This document shows, piece by piece, positions 54,384 to 64,000 of a stretch of DNA of 64,000 nucleotides. Source of the stretch: Aphanomyces cochlioides (taxonomy: Eukaryota; Oomycota; Saprolegniomycetes; Saprolegniales; Verrucalvaceae); assembly GCA_019828595.1 (NCBI GenBank), contig JAHQRK010000013.1, positions 372,001-436,000 on the forward strand, in the 5' to 3' direction. A model generated the notes under the pieces. The model made no database searches. It was not told the origin of the DNA and saw only the letters and a list, made by a program, of their open reading frames with translations. Numbering within the stretch: the first letter of the stretch is position 1; each line of letters starts with the position of its first letter. The translations under genes were made by a program, and so were the position numbers.

Positions 54384-54668
54384 ATTTTGATCGAGACGTC
54401 GAGCTTCGTCTTGACGACATGACACCCAGCAGACGTAAGGGGCAACTCAAGAACCGCGATGCGAGTCTGTGGCTTTAGTCTTTATGTCTGGCGCATTTGA
54501 GCGCAATGCTTATGTTTGAGAATGCTCAAGTCTACATATTGTTCGTCTATCGTATCCAGTTCTTTCCTGCATCGCTTATTTGAAGTTGTTACCTCCACGT
54601 CTAGGCTTCTTATCGGACCACCCAGACCAATGTAAGCTTCAAAGTGACCCAGTCCTTCAGTTGTAGTT

Positions 54669-55185
54669 TCAAACCACGTCATACCTTTGACGAGGCGTCT
54701 GCTGCACCATATCGTCTATGCGGATAATTGGAAATTCATAAATGAGGTCATAGAATGCAAGTGAACTCAGCGTCCATTTGACATTGCAACATTGCAACGT
54801 CTTTCTCGATGAGTTTTTTAGATGGTTGGCCATAGCAAACAACCAAGACAATAGCAGGACTGAACTATCAAATTTTCGTTTTACTTGACGACGAGTGTAG
54901 ACGTGGATATCACTGCTCAGCCCAACCGAAGGCAAAGGGACAAGCTTACGAGTGTTTGACTCGCACCAAAACCTCTTCTGATATGGAATAGATCTGAAAG
55001 ACTTCCCCCTCTCGATAGTTTCGATCGTAGTCATGTCGTTTTACACAGGTTTCCTCTTGTGTTGACATCATCACTAGCTGCTTTAAGTCGTAGAACACAA
55101 AATTTCGAGTTGAGAATGTCAACCGCATAAGATTTAGGTGGTCGAGCTTCTCTCCATCACAACTTTTGTCGTCCTCGACAACCAA
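54669..55185 (-). other. Unrecognised ORF pair inside the hAT element, with an inverted relative
   Basis: Two overlapping minus-strand frames (55185-54946 and 55034-54669) share, with a plus-strand frame at 56275-56538, the sequence QIYSISE-x-VLVRVKHS and a charged VKR-x-D/N-x-D lead. Conservation of the peptide in both orientations implies a once-coding sequence present twice as inverted copies. The remainder (TRRQVKRKFDSSVLLLSWLF) has no known domain. Confidence 0.4.
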
Positions 55186-55224
55186 AATGTAGTATCAGGA
55201 ACTCTTTGAAACGCTGGACGGCGT

Positions 55225-55700
55225 CCAGCTTGAAGCCACCCCGACACCATTGGCGCGAGGCCATCAGCAACAATGTGCAGGTTAACTGTCTAATCAAACC
55301 TCAAACCTGCGTTCCAGGAGATAAACAAGACCCAACTGCCGATGCGGTCACGGATGGTAGACTGTACTGAGGTTAGCATCATATTCGTCTACCATCCATG
55401 ACTGCATGGGTAGTTGTGTTGTGTTTATCTCCTGGAGCGCAAGGAAGTTATCTAGCATCTCCAGAATGTGCGCTATTTGTATGTTGTTACCGATGGCTGG
55501 ACATATCCAAACAACAAGCATGCGATCAACTTCATGATTGCACAATTGTTGTTTTGATCTGTCCATCCATTGTTAACAACGGCGAAACAACTAAGATTCT
55601 GGAGATTTTGGATCATTTCCTTGTGCTCCAGGAGATGAGCAAGACCCAACCGCCGATGCGGTCACGGATGGTAGACTGTACTGAGGTAAGCATTCGCACG
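55225..55700 (+). pseudogene. Second, degenerate hAT transposase fragment
   Basis: 55272-55300 resembles 52702-52730, and 55424-55560 is about 90% like 53068-53185 (VYLLERKEVI... VTDGWTDPNNN region), with TCT-to-TAT-type changes and stops. It is bracketed by two copies of a ~65-bp sequence containing GACCCAAC-GCCGATGCGGTC (about 55328 and 55643). It lies inside the larger hAT element, downstream of its transposase. Confidence 0.65.
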
Positions 55701-57706
55701 ACAACCTGATGGAAAACTTGGAGGATTTGGTTCTGGAACTTGTTTTAAAAATACATGGGCACAAATCGTCATTACTGGAGTTTCCTGTTGAATCCGTTCA
55801 CTGAAGTATGATCTACTCGACAGGGTAGAATTTACCAGACTAGGAATCGTGCCGTCAATTTTAAAGTGCTCACAATCGACACCACGTGATAGGAGTTCTT
55901 TTTGGCACGAATTCATGTTGCAGTTGTTAGATAGTTGAATTTTGTTCAACTTGATGCATGCACTCGATGGACATTGCTGGACTTTTAGCATGTCTATTTG
56001 ACGTTATCGGGTCACTTAAACTATACGACCACCTGCCTCCTGTGCGTAGAAGCTATCTTGGCATTTGACAGATGAAGGCACTGTAGTAATAGCGTCTTCG
56101 GCTATGCATAGAATCAATGACACCTAGGTGTTCGTAGCGCTACTACTATTAGGATACAAATCCTTGGTCACACAAACAATTAATCCTGAATGCATTTGAC
56201 GGTTCTCACCAGAGGTCGCCAAATAAGGCTCGGAGACAAAGTGTGGTAGAGAGGAGCTCGACTGCCTGTATCCTATGCAGTTGACATTTCTGACGAGAGG
56301 CAACTCAAATTCGTCGAGATATGCCAGCAATCGACTTGGAATGCATTGGGAATTGTGTATTGTACGACTTAGATCATCCATGAAAACACGTGTGAAGCGC
56401 AATGATAACGACCAATCTAACGACAGGAGGAAGAGCTGTGGCCATTTCAGTCAGATCTATTCCATATCAGAAAATGTGTTAGTGCGAGTCAAACACTCGT
56501 ATGCTTGTCTCATTGCCTTCGATTGGGCTGAGCTGTGATATCTAGGTCTACACTCGTCGTATAGTAAATGATAATTTGATAGTACAGTCTTTCTGTTGTC
56601 TTAAATTGTTTTCTGGACAATCATGGAACAAATACATCGAGAAAGACATTGTATTGTCAAAAGGACGCCGAGCTCACTTCCAATCTGAACTGTCCTGATG
56701 TCCACGTAGACTATCTTAGTGTAGCAGACGCCCCGTCGAAAGTAAGACATGATTTGAAACTACAAGTGTGAAGATTGACTTACGTTGGAGCTCACATCGG
56801 TCCCCACAGTCGAATAAGAAGCCTAGTAATAGAGGAAACATCATCAAAATTGCGATTCAGGAAAGAACTCTGTAGCATAGACGAATGACATATACACTTG
56901 AGTACTTTCAAACATATAACCCGCACCTCGCTCAGATGTGCTAGACACAGAGACTAAAGCCACAGAATCACATCGCTGTTCTTGAGTTGCCCCTTACGTC
57001 TGCTGAATGTCATTTCATCAAGACGAAGCTCGATATCTCGATTTCAGTTTAATGAGATAGCCACAACAATATGTGGAGTAGACAAGTTAATTCTCTCTAG
57101 GCCAAGCCTATCATCGTCGGAGGACCCCCAAGTCTACTTTTATTCATCGGCAACCACCGGTTTCTTGCATCGACAATGGCTTTTTCTTGTCTAGGAACTC
57201 GCGTCTTGTGTAGAAATCCTGCTCTAGATTCCAGACAAAAAGATATCTAGACTTACGGAAGCTACGATTAATCGTAAATGTCGATGACAAGCATGAATTA
57301 TGTGCCGCAATGACTTCATTGGGTCACTGCAAGTGGACACTTGACTATCGCGAAAGAGCCTCTCGCTCGACGCATCAATCGATGCGGTCTACTTGTCAAC
57401 GAAGTCTTGACGAATTCAATTCTCTCACTCGCATTGCAGAATGGCGATATGACGTGGGTACAACAATCCAGACATTCCGGATAATAGTTTTGCACAGGTG
57501 TTTAATATTATCTGAGAAAATGTGTGAAAAATGTGGATTATGTTTTAAACTGTGAAAAATTGTGTGCAAAAACAACACTCATCCGAATATTATCCGGATG
57601 ATGATTGACCCATCTCAATCAACCATTATAGTCCGGATAATTTTATCCGGTATAAAATGTGTTTAAAATGCTGACGGGGGTTCAATTGAAGTAATGCCCA
57701 AAAATA

Positions 57707-58110
57707 CCACAGCGTCAAACTTGATTGCCTTTTTCGCGCGGCGTGGGCTACAATCCGCCATAACGGTCAGATATAACATGGGAAGGCGAAGTGGTCGTTT
57801 ATCTTTCGTTGGGCTTTTGAATTTTGCTCATCGTCCGTCCTGTATTGTATAGCCAGCTGCTTTCTGTATGCCGAGACGCCACCTATTTTCAAACTCAATT
57901 TTATACTGCACCCAGTTTCCTAATGCACGAAGTTTACTTGAGCTTCCCCACCAACTTATTGCTCACTGCGAAATATGCAAGTTATATTCAAAATCTACTT
58001 CTTAATGTAGAAATAAGCAATAATTAATGAATCATTTTGCATGAATTTTGACAAATGTGTACCTCAGTCAAGACTTTGGCCATTTTGGTCATTGTGAAAT
58101 CAGCACCAAC
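57707..58110. other. Promoter/leader region of the trypsin-like protease
   Basis: No gene supported. The trypsin frame is open to 58048, but those residues are hydrophilic and precede a proper signal peptide at 58111. Confidence 0.4.
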
Positions 58111-59001
58111 ATGCGCGCTGGTCTGTGGCTTCTAATTGCCTTTGCGACGTTGGCGCAAGTCCAGGCTCAACGTCGTCAACGCAGATTCAGATCCAAGAAC
58201 AAGGTCAAGAAGGAAATCGTCGGCGGTCTCAAGGCCAAAGTCGGCGAGCATCGCTACGTAGCTGGTTTGAAAGGCAGCGAACACGAAGAAACGGAATGCG
58301 GCTCGACGCTGATCGCCCCCAAGCTCCTTCTCACAGCCGCCCATTGCGTGCTTGACGAGATCAAAGTGGCAGCCATCGGCACCCACTACAACACGGGCTA
58401 CCAAGGCGGTGAGCTCATTGAAATCGTCCAAAAGATCCCTCACCCAAAGTACAACGACGACCCGACGTCAGGCTACGATGTTGCCATTATGAAATTGGCC
58501 AGGGCCAGCACGATCACACCTGGCAAATTGCTCTTTGATCCTGTCCCTGCTGGCACGCCATTGACTGTCCGTGGCTGGGGTTTGACGACGGATGGAGGGC
58601 AAGCATCCAAGGAACTCCTGGAAGTCCAAGTCAATGCCCTTCAGGACATTCAATGCAAGAATAGCTTGAAGATGGACAGCTGGTCGCAAAGTAGTTTCTG
58701 TGCTGGTGGCGTGAAGGGCAAAGATTCGTGCCAAGGCGATTCCGGTGGGCCACTTGTGCTCAACCAAGGCAAGGACGAATTTGTTGTTGGTATCGTCAGC
58801 TGGGGCGATGGATGCGGCCAAGACAAGAAACCTGGCGTCTACGCTCGCCTCAGTGATCCAGAAGTGCGTAATTTCATCCAGCGATACCTAAACTCCAAGT
58901 CCGATGACGATGATGACGATGATGACGATGATGATGATGACGATGATGACGATGACGACGATGATGATGACGATGACGATGATTATGCCGGACGCCTTTA
59001 A
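58111..59001 (+). CDS. Secreted trypsin-like serine protease (S1) with poly-Asp tail
   Basis: 296 residues from the Met at 58111 (MRAGLWLLIAFATLAQVQA signal peptide). A basic propeptide (RRQRRFRSKNKVKKE) precedes the activation site IVGG at about 36. Triad: His78 (LLLTAAHC), Asp123 (GYDVAIMKL), Ser211 (KDSCQGDSGGP). Asp205 at the base of the pocket predicts cleavage after Arg/Lys. GIVSWGDGCG and PGVYARLS complete the fold, with Cys pairs as usual. After the normal C-terminal helix (FIQRYLNSK) there are 27 consecutive Asp residues (265-291, from 81 bp of GAT/GAC) and then YAGRL. The tail is in frame and is not part of the family's usual architecture. Resembles oomycete secreted trypsin/glucanase-inhibitor-like proteins, but with an intact triad. 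Confidence 0.92.
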   Translation: MRAGLWLLIAFATLAQVQAQRRQRRFRSKNKVKKEIVGGLKAKVGEHRYVAGLKGSEHEETECGSTLIAPKLLLTAAHCVLDEIKVAAIGTHYNTGYQGGELIEIVQKIPHPKYNDDPTSGYDVAIMKLARASTITPGKLLFDPVPAGTPLTVRGWGLTTDGGQASKELLEVQVNALQDIQCKNSLKMDSWSQSSFCAGGVKGKDSCQGDSGGPLVLNQGKDEFVVGIVSWGDGCGQDKKPGVYARLSDPEVRNFIQRYLNSKSDDDDDDDDDDDDDDDDDDDDDDDDDDDYAGRL

Positions 59002-59320
59002 ACGTAACTCTTGAATCTCTGAAGTTATCTATTACTTAAGGCTCTAACGCAACACGTAAGTACAAGACTAAGTACGAGAGTAATTTTTACATACAAACGT
59101 CAAGTCAACAAATGAGCAATTTTTACATACTTTATCCAAGTACAAAATGAGCAATTTTTACAAACAAACGCCAAGTAAAAAAAAGAGTAATTTGAGACAA
59201 GTTCGTTCATGCACCCATGATGCTGGACGTGGCAGTTGTCGATAATATTAATAATCATTCCACATACAAAATGAAAATATTGGCCTACTATTTAAAATAA
59301 TACCTGCCAAAGACGAGATG

Positions 59321-60073
59321 GGCGCTCCTCCAAAGGAACCCCACTGGACTCTTTCAACCTGTATTAAACCTTCCGCATAATTATCCGGATATCCATGGAA
59401 ACATCCAAGGAAATATCCATGGATATCCGGATAATTATCCGAAGATCCATGGATATTTCCTTGGACGGAACAAAGTGACATGGAATGCAATGAACGCTGT
59501 CATGTATTAGATGTAGGTTTTACGAATAGCTATCACTAAGCCTTTAAAATACATACTACCTGTTGCGTTTTGCTTCGCCACATGAACTGATCAAGGTAAG
59601 ATTGAAGGTCGTCAGTTTGAACACCTCGCATGGCCTTCAAGTACTGTTTCACACGTACTTCCCACACACCTTCAATTGACTGTGAGTTTCATTCTACAGG
59701 AGTTTCAACTTACTTTCATGCACCATTCAACAGCGGCTGACTCGCTGACTGTTTCCTTCATAACCCTGTCGAACGTGTAGTCCGAGACATCGGACAAGTC
59801 ATATAGACTGTCTATTGCAAATTTCGAAATGTATGTCCAGACAAGTGAATGGTTCTTATTGTTTGTGTTTAGTGGGTTTCAACTGGAGTGGTATTCTATT
59901 TCTAAGTATAAGGATTGGATGGTTCTCTTTCAATGGCGCGCATTCGTGGGGTCAGATTGGAGTTTATAGTGTATCTGGATAATCGATTCTTTTATCTGGA
60001 TACAAAATCAATTCGTCATTTGTCCGTTAATACAGGTTGAAAGAGTCCAGTGGGGTTCCTTTGGAGGAGCGCC
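59321..60073. mobile_element. MITE with 47-bp perfect inverted repeats and 8-bp target duplication
   Basis: Arms 59321-59367 and 60027-60073, starting GGCGCTCCTCCAAAGGAACC, are exact complements. ACGAGATG flanks both sides (59313-59320 and 60074-60081), an 8-bp duplication typical of hAT. Just inside the left arm is a nested palindrome: 59377-59398 against 59417-59438 (ATAATTATCCGGATATCCAT) plus a further overlapping ATATCCATGGAT repeat. Confidence 0.85.
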
Positions 60074-60802
60074 ACGAGATGCATGACAATTGGTTTTTTC
60101 TGGGACGATGCAAGATGAGATGCATGTCTTAGGATAGCTTCACTCGGGCAGAAAAGGCCGCTGAATAAGCGGTCAACACACTGTGCAGTAGGGTGACGAG
60201 CCCTTTCTGCCACTTTAAGCCATACTCTGGCCAGAGGCTTGGACTCCGAAAGGCGAATTCCGACGCGATCAAAAAGATTTAAAAAATAAAAAATTTATAT
60301 ATGCGAATGTTACGAAGTACGGCCTTTTTGGCTCGAAATACCGGACATTTTCATAGAGCAGCCAGGGACAGCTAAAACGTGTGTTTTTACTGTATTTTCA
60401 TATTGACTTTGGACGAGTAAATCCTCTCCCCATAGTTCAACTTTTTACAGTAAGGGGACAATGTGTAACGTTGGTTACCACTATTGCAACTGATGGTGCT
60501 ACTTTTTTTGATGGAGTACCACTGTTGATAGTGGGCCTACGGCGAGTATCATGAATCACTTCAGGGGTATTTCATGATTCTTAGCAGGTGTATTACCCAG
60601 TATCAAAGTTTCAACTCATTGGATGTACGAGTTCAATACGCGATATTAAACAATGTGATGTTTAATAAATACCGCGAACTCTGTACGATTTATGAAAGAA
60701 GTGAGTAGTATTTTCTGGCAAACCACATTATGTTAAGCTCAAGTGGCGGGACACATATCCACAGTATTTTTACGATCCAATCACATTATCATTTTTGTGT
60801 TG

Positions 60803-62257
60803 ATGTTTTTGTATGAACATTTGTCTGACGCAGTTTTCTGCGTAGAAAATAACAACTACTCGGCCTCTAAGAAAGGCAAAGGCAATCATGACAATGACAA
60901 TCAAGGACATGCGATCGATAATTCCGAACCTGGAAAGCAAGCAGAGCGGAATGAAGTGCATGCTACCGAACAAGAGTCTGCATCAACTGGAGCTAATGGC
61001 TGGGCTGTGGATGACGATGCCTTGAATCAGGGCAATATTAACGACGAGGCGGCTATGAGAAAGGCCAAGAAGGCGGAGTACAACAAACGTGCTCGCGAAA
61101 AGAAACGGCAAGCTATCCTGGATGAAGTCGACGAAGAGGTGGCAATGGAAAAATCTAAAAAGGCGGAGTACAACAATCGTGCTCGCGAAAAGAATCGGCA
61201 AGCTCTTCTAAAGGCGGAGTACAACAATCGTGCTCGCGAACAGAAACGGCAAACTCTCCTGGAAGAGGTCGACAAATCCAAAAAGGCGGAGTACAACAAT
61301 CGTGCTCGCGAAAAGAAACGGCATGCTATCGTGGAAGACTTCGACAAAGAGGTGGCTATGAAAAGATCCAAGAAGGCGGAATACAACAAACGTGCTCGCG
61401 AAAAAAAGCACAACACTGAGGTTGCGAATCAAGGGCGGGGTGCCATCATTTTGCACCATACGGACATGGATAAGAGCGACGAAGAGGAAACCAAGGAGGG
61501 AGAAGACAGAATCCATTATCGCGCTCAAAGTGACCATCATCTCAAGATTCTGGCAGCTCAGGAGCAAGAAGATCGCGAGCGCAGAGTTGACAATCGAAGG
61601 ATCTATGCTGCGCTACAACCTAACCGTATGAATGAAGGAGGTGAAGAAGAAACCAAGGAAGAAGATATTTCCGATGGAAGTGTGGATTGCAACACTGACA
61701 ATCAATTACTTGCCTTGGCAAATGCTGATCCTCCGCTAAACGTGGATGTGGATTTGATTGATGTACCTCCTCGCGAGCAAGGATTAAGTCTCCGGAATAA
61801 ACCCAAGGGTCGCCCGAAGAAGAAGAGTGATCACAACAGTGCACGCGTCAGTTTCGATGACTTCGATGAATCATTGGTGCCTCTTCATACTATTGAGCAG
61901 GGTTCGATTTGCCGCCATTGCGAAGCGAAGATTTGGCCAGGCGAAGAAAAGGACTGCTGCGGTGGAGGCACTCGAGTGCTGCCTGTTGCTACCTGGCCTG
62001 ACACACCCGAGTTTCGCGAATACATTGCTTTGTTCAAAACCAGAGGGTTTGTCAATAACACTCGCCGGTACAACGCCCTCTTTGCCTTCACATCTATTGG
62101 TACCCAAGAAATTATTCACGGCAACGGTGGGCCGAGATCTTATACAATCCAAGGCGCTTTGCATTATTTAATTGGACCAATGTTGCCTGCGGACAAAGAA
62201 CAAGCCAGTAGAACCTCCACCCACTACATGCCACGCTCACATTGGACACAAGCGTAG
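60803..62257 (+). CDS. Helitron-like replication protein, N-terminal part only
   Basis: The frame opens at 60743 (GTG); the first ATG is 60803. After an acidic/Asn-rich region come about five repeats of KKAEYN(K/N)RAREKKRQ spaced 18-30 residues apart (~residues 90-205). These are basic helices resembling STPR-type DNA-binding repeats. An AT-hook-like KPKGRPKKKS follows. Near the C-terminus it reads CRHCEAKIWPGEEKDCC, RRYNALFAFTSIGTQE, YTIQGALHYLIGPMLPADKE. This matches the region immediately before and at the start of the Helitron_like_N domain. The frame then degenerates (STHYMPRSHWTQA) and stops. The HUH nuclease tyrosines and the helicase are absent, so the protein cannot be a full Rep/helicase. 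The first ~25 residues are hydrophobic and may not be translated. Confidence 0.65.
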   Translation: MFLYEHLSDAVFCVENNNYSASKKGKGNHDNDNQGHAIDNSEPGKQAERNEVHATEQESASTGANGWAVDDDALNQGNINDEAAMRKAKKAEYNKRAREKKRQAILDEVDEEVAMEKSKKAEYNNRAREKNRQALLKAEYNNRAREQKRQTLLEEVDKSKKAEYNNRAREKKRHAIVEDFDKEVAMKRSKKAEYNKRAREKKHNTEVANQGRGAIILHHTDMDKSDEEETKEGEDRIHYRAQSDHHLKILAAQEQEDRERRVDNRRIYAALQPNRMNEGGEEETKEEDISDGSVDCNTDNQLLALANADPPLNVDVDLIDVPPREQGLSLRNKPKGRPKKKSDHNSARVSFDDFDESLVPLHTIEQGSICRHCEAKIWPGEEKDCCGGGTRVLPVATWPDTPEFREYIALFKTRGFVNNTRRYNALFAFTSIGTQEIIHGNGGPRSYTIQGALHYLIGPMLPADKEQASRTSTHYMPRSHWTQA

Positions 62258-62801
62258 ATTACCATCTAATGTTCGCCTTTCTCCATCTAGATATACTATG
62301 TCTCCGACATGTTGGTAGTCGCCATGAGCATCATCTAAGCGCATGGTCATCAGTGTCTTGCCGTCAAATGCGCCGTGAATAGGACTGGGTACCTCGAGCG
62401 TCTGTATTATCACTGATAAGTCGTTCGTGTTATCTGTGCAAGTACTGGCACTTTTGCACAACAAAACAGGGAAACTATGGAGGCCAATTCGAAGTAAAAT
62501 AAGAAAGAAGTGAATAAGGAGTGCGAAGTAAATGCCGTCTCCTTAGTTTCAAAATAATATGTTCTCTGATTGATAATTTATTTTTCTTTCGGTACGAGTC
62601 GACGGTTTTTTGGTCAGGACATGATTTATCTCCTGACGAAAAATAATATTCGTCAGTCAACAGTAGCCAATCAGAATCCTCGGCGTTAACTTATTTTTTA
62701 CTTCGAACTGGGCCTGAATCAAATTCAAAATTCATAGTATGGCTTCAAACGTTTCATGTGTGTGAGCAAATCTTTGTTATTTCCAAAGCAAAACGCTCCA
62801 C

Positions 62802-62830
62802 CCAGGGGCGTAGCCCTGGCCTCACCCTAG
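62802..62830 (+). terminator. Helitron 3' terminal hairpin and CTAG end
   Basis: Six-base-pair stem CCAGGG/CCCTGG with loop GCGTAG, then CCTCACC and CTAG. In rolling-circle transposition this hairpin is thought to signal termination. Here the next base is already the 5' TC of another unit. Confidence 0.75.
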
Positions 62831-64000
62831 TCTATTACTTAAGGCTCTAACGCAACACGTAAGTACGAGACTAAGTACGAGAGTAATTTTTACATACAAA
62901 CGTCAAGTCAACAAATGAGCAATTTTTATATACTTTATCCAAGTCAACAAATGAGCAATTTTTACATACTTTATCCAAGTACAAAATGAGCAATTTTTAC
63001 AAACAAACGCCAAGTAAAAAAAAGAGTAATTTGAGACAAGTTCGTTCATGCACCCATGATGCTGGACGTGGCAGTTGTCGATAATATTAATAATCATTCC
63101 ACATACAAAATGAAAATATTGGCCTACTATTTAAAATAATACCTGCCAAAGACGAGATGGGCGCTCCTCCAAAGGAACCCCACTGGACTCTTTCAACCTG
63201 TATTAAACCTTCCGCATAATTATCCGGATATCCATGGAAACATCCAAGGAAATATCCATGGATATCCGGATAATTATCCGAAGATCCATGGATATTTCCT
63301 TGGACGGAACAAAGTGACATGGAATGCAATGAACGCTGTCATGTATTAGATGTAGGTTTTACGAATAGCTATCACTAAGCCTTTAAAATACATACTACCT
63401 GTTGCGTTTTGCTTCGCCACATGAACTGATCAAGGTAAGATTGAAGGTCGTCAGTTTGAACACCTCGCATGGCCTTCAAGTACTGTTTCACACGTACTTC
63501 CCACACACCTTCAATTGACTGTGAGTTTCATTCTACAGGAGTTTCAACTTACTTTCATGCACCATTCAACAGCGGCTGACTCGCTGACTGTTTCCTTCAT
63601 AACCCTGTCGAACGTGTAGTCCGAGACATCGGACAAGTCATATAGACTGTCTATTGCAAATTTCGAAATGTATGTCCAGACAAGTGAATGGCTCTTATTG
63701 TTTGTGTTTAGTGGGTTTCAACTGGAGTGGTATTCTATTTCTAAGTATAAGGATTGGATGGTTCTCTTTCAATGGCGCGCATTCGTGGGGTCAGATTGGA
63801 GTTTATAGTGTATCTGGATAATCGATTCTTTTATCTGGATACAAAATCAATTCGTCATTTGTCCGTTAATACAGGTTGAAAGAGTCCAGTGGGGTTCCTT
63901 TGGAGGAGCGCCACGAGATGCATGACAATTGGTTTTTTCTGGGACGATGCAAGATGAGATGCATGTCTTAGGATAGCTTCACTCGGGCAGAAAAGGCCGC
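62831..64000 (+). mobile_element. Second Helitron copy, 5' part (runs off the window)
   Basis: Identical to 59028-60165 apart from a few substitutions and an extra ~38 bp from a local duplication of the TTTATCCAAGTCAACAAATG unit near 62930. It contains the same MITE (63160-63912) with the same ACGAGATG flanks (63152-63159 and 63913-63920). Its coding part would lie beyond 64000. Confidence 0.85.

Larger units (their letters stand above)
51841..57698. mobile_element. hAT element with ~86-bp terminal inverted repeats and perfect 8-bp target duplication
   Basis: The left end starts GGCACTACTTCAATTGAACC and the right end is its inverted counterpart (GGCATTAC at the tip, otherwise near-perfect through CCGGATAAAATTATCCGG and GGTTGATTGA). 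CAAAAATA flanks both sides (51833-51840 and 57699-57706), an exact 8-bp target duplication as expected for hAT. The element contains a hAT transposase gene (52525-54383) with two lesions and a 3-kb 3' part holding a second hAT remnant and an inverted ORF pair. Confidence 0.85.
59028..62830 (+). mobile_element. Helitron with both termini
   Basis: The 5' end is A-TCTATTACTTAAGGC, matching the Helitron 5' TC rule and its preference for inserting after A. The 3' end is a hairpin (CCAGGG-GCGTAG-CCCTGG, 62802-62819) followed 11 bases later by the terminal CTAG (62827-62830), matching the Helitron CTRR rule. No terminal inverted repeats. The 3,803-bp interior has a MITE insertion (59321-60073) and an ORF with the N-terminal Helitron-like region (60803-62257). 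Helicase is missing, so it is non-autonomous. A second copy begins at the next base. Confidence 0.8.

Noticed and set aside
51846..57693. Tc1/mariner interpretation of the hAT element from the inner TA dinucleotides
   Set aside because: The inverted repeats continue past TA to GGCA(C/T)TAC, and exact 8-bp repeats CAAAAATA lie outside them, which fits the hAT transposase inside.
59028..63967. LTR retrotransposon with 1.1-kb LTRs around the 60803-62257 gene
   Set aside because: No TG...CA ends, primer-binding site or reverse transcriptase. The repeat edges instead match Helitron TC and hairpin-CTAG termini, and the internal ORF is Helitron-like.

Overview
The window looks like a gene-poor, transposon-rich stretch of an oomycete genome, most likely a saprolegnialean such as Aphanomyces. 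That placement is inferred from recalled family resemblance and was not searched. Supporting signs are compact host genes with no visible introns, secreted subtilisin and trypsin-like proteases, a folate-biopterin transporter, and a mix of Helitron, Crypton, hAT, PIF/Harbinger, pogo and Ty3/gypsy-chromovirus sequences.

Host genes: (i) a folate-biopterin transporter (967-2691), followed tail-to-tail by a small secreted Ser/Pro/Arg/Gly-rich gene that is now broken; (ii) a small secreted RQDS-repeat protein (6765-7223) with a remnant paralogue at 8834-9012; (iii) an intact copy of the Ser/Pro/Arg/Gly-rich gene (17347-17682), inside a decayed duplicate of the transporter locus (12966-18690); (iv) a Cys-rich type I membrane protein (41999-42694); (v) a subtilisin (43192-44622) and an almost identical inverted copy (46663-48092) disabled by one missing base; (vi) a trypsin-like protease with a 27-residue poly-Asp tail (58111-59001).

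Mobile DNA, left to right: a PIF/Harbinger element with terminal inverted repeats (10168-11426); members of a 0.37-0.4 kb MITE family (12356, 18819, 32618); a MITE with TTA target duplications (16354-16902); a pogo-like transposase with an antisense companion ORF (20577-21908); a second Harbinger-like pair of genes (22169-23707); a degenerate minus-strand Ty3/gypsy chromovirus with one LTR (24769-29939); a DUF7869-like gene with two nonsense codons (30487-32070); a Crypton with a recoverable GCR1_C-like tail (33204-35197), lying tail-to-tail with a zinc-finger/SET gene (35235-35882); a TA-flanked element (38998-40546) with a truncated relative (36260-37137); a short MITE (50953-51229); and a 5.86 kb hAT element with perfect 8-bp target duplications (51841-57698).

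The right end holds the most striking structure: a Helitron with both termini visible (59028-62830; 5' TC, 3' hairpin plus CTAG), followed with no intervening base by the 5' end of a second copy running off the window. This is a head-to-tail tandem junction. Both units carry the same hAT-like MITE with the same 8-bp target duplication.
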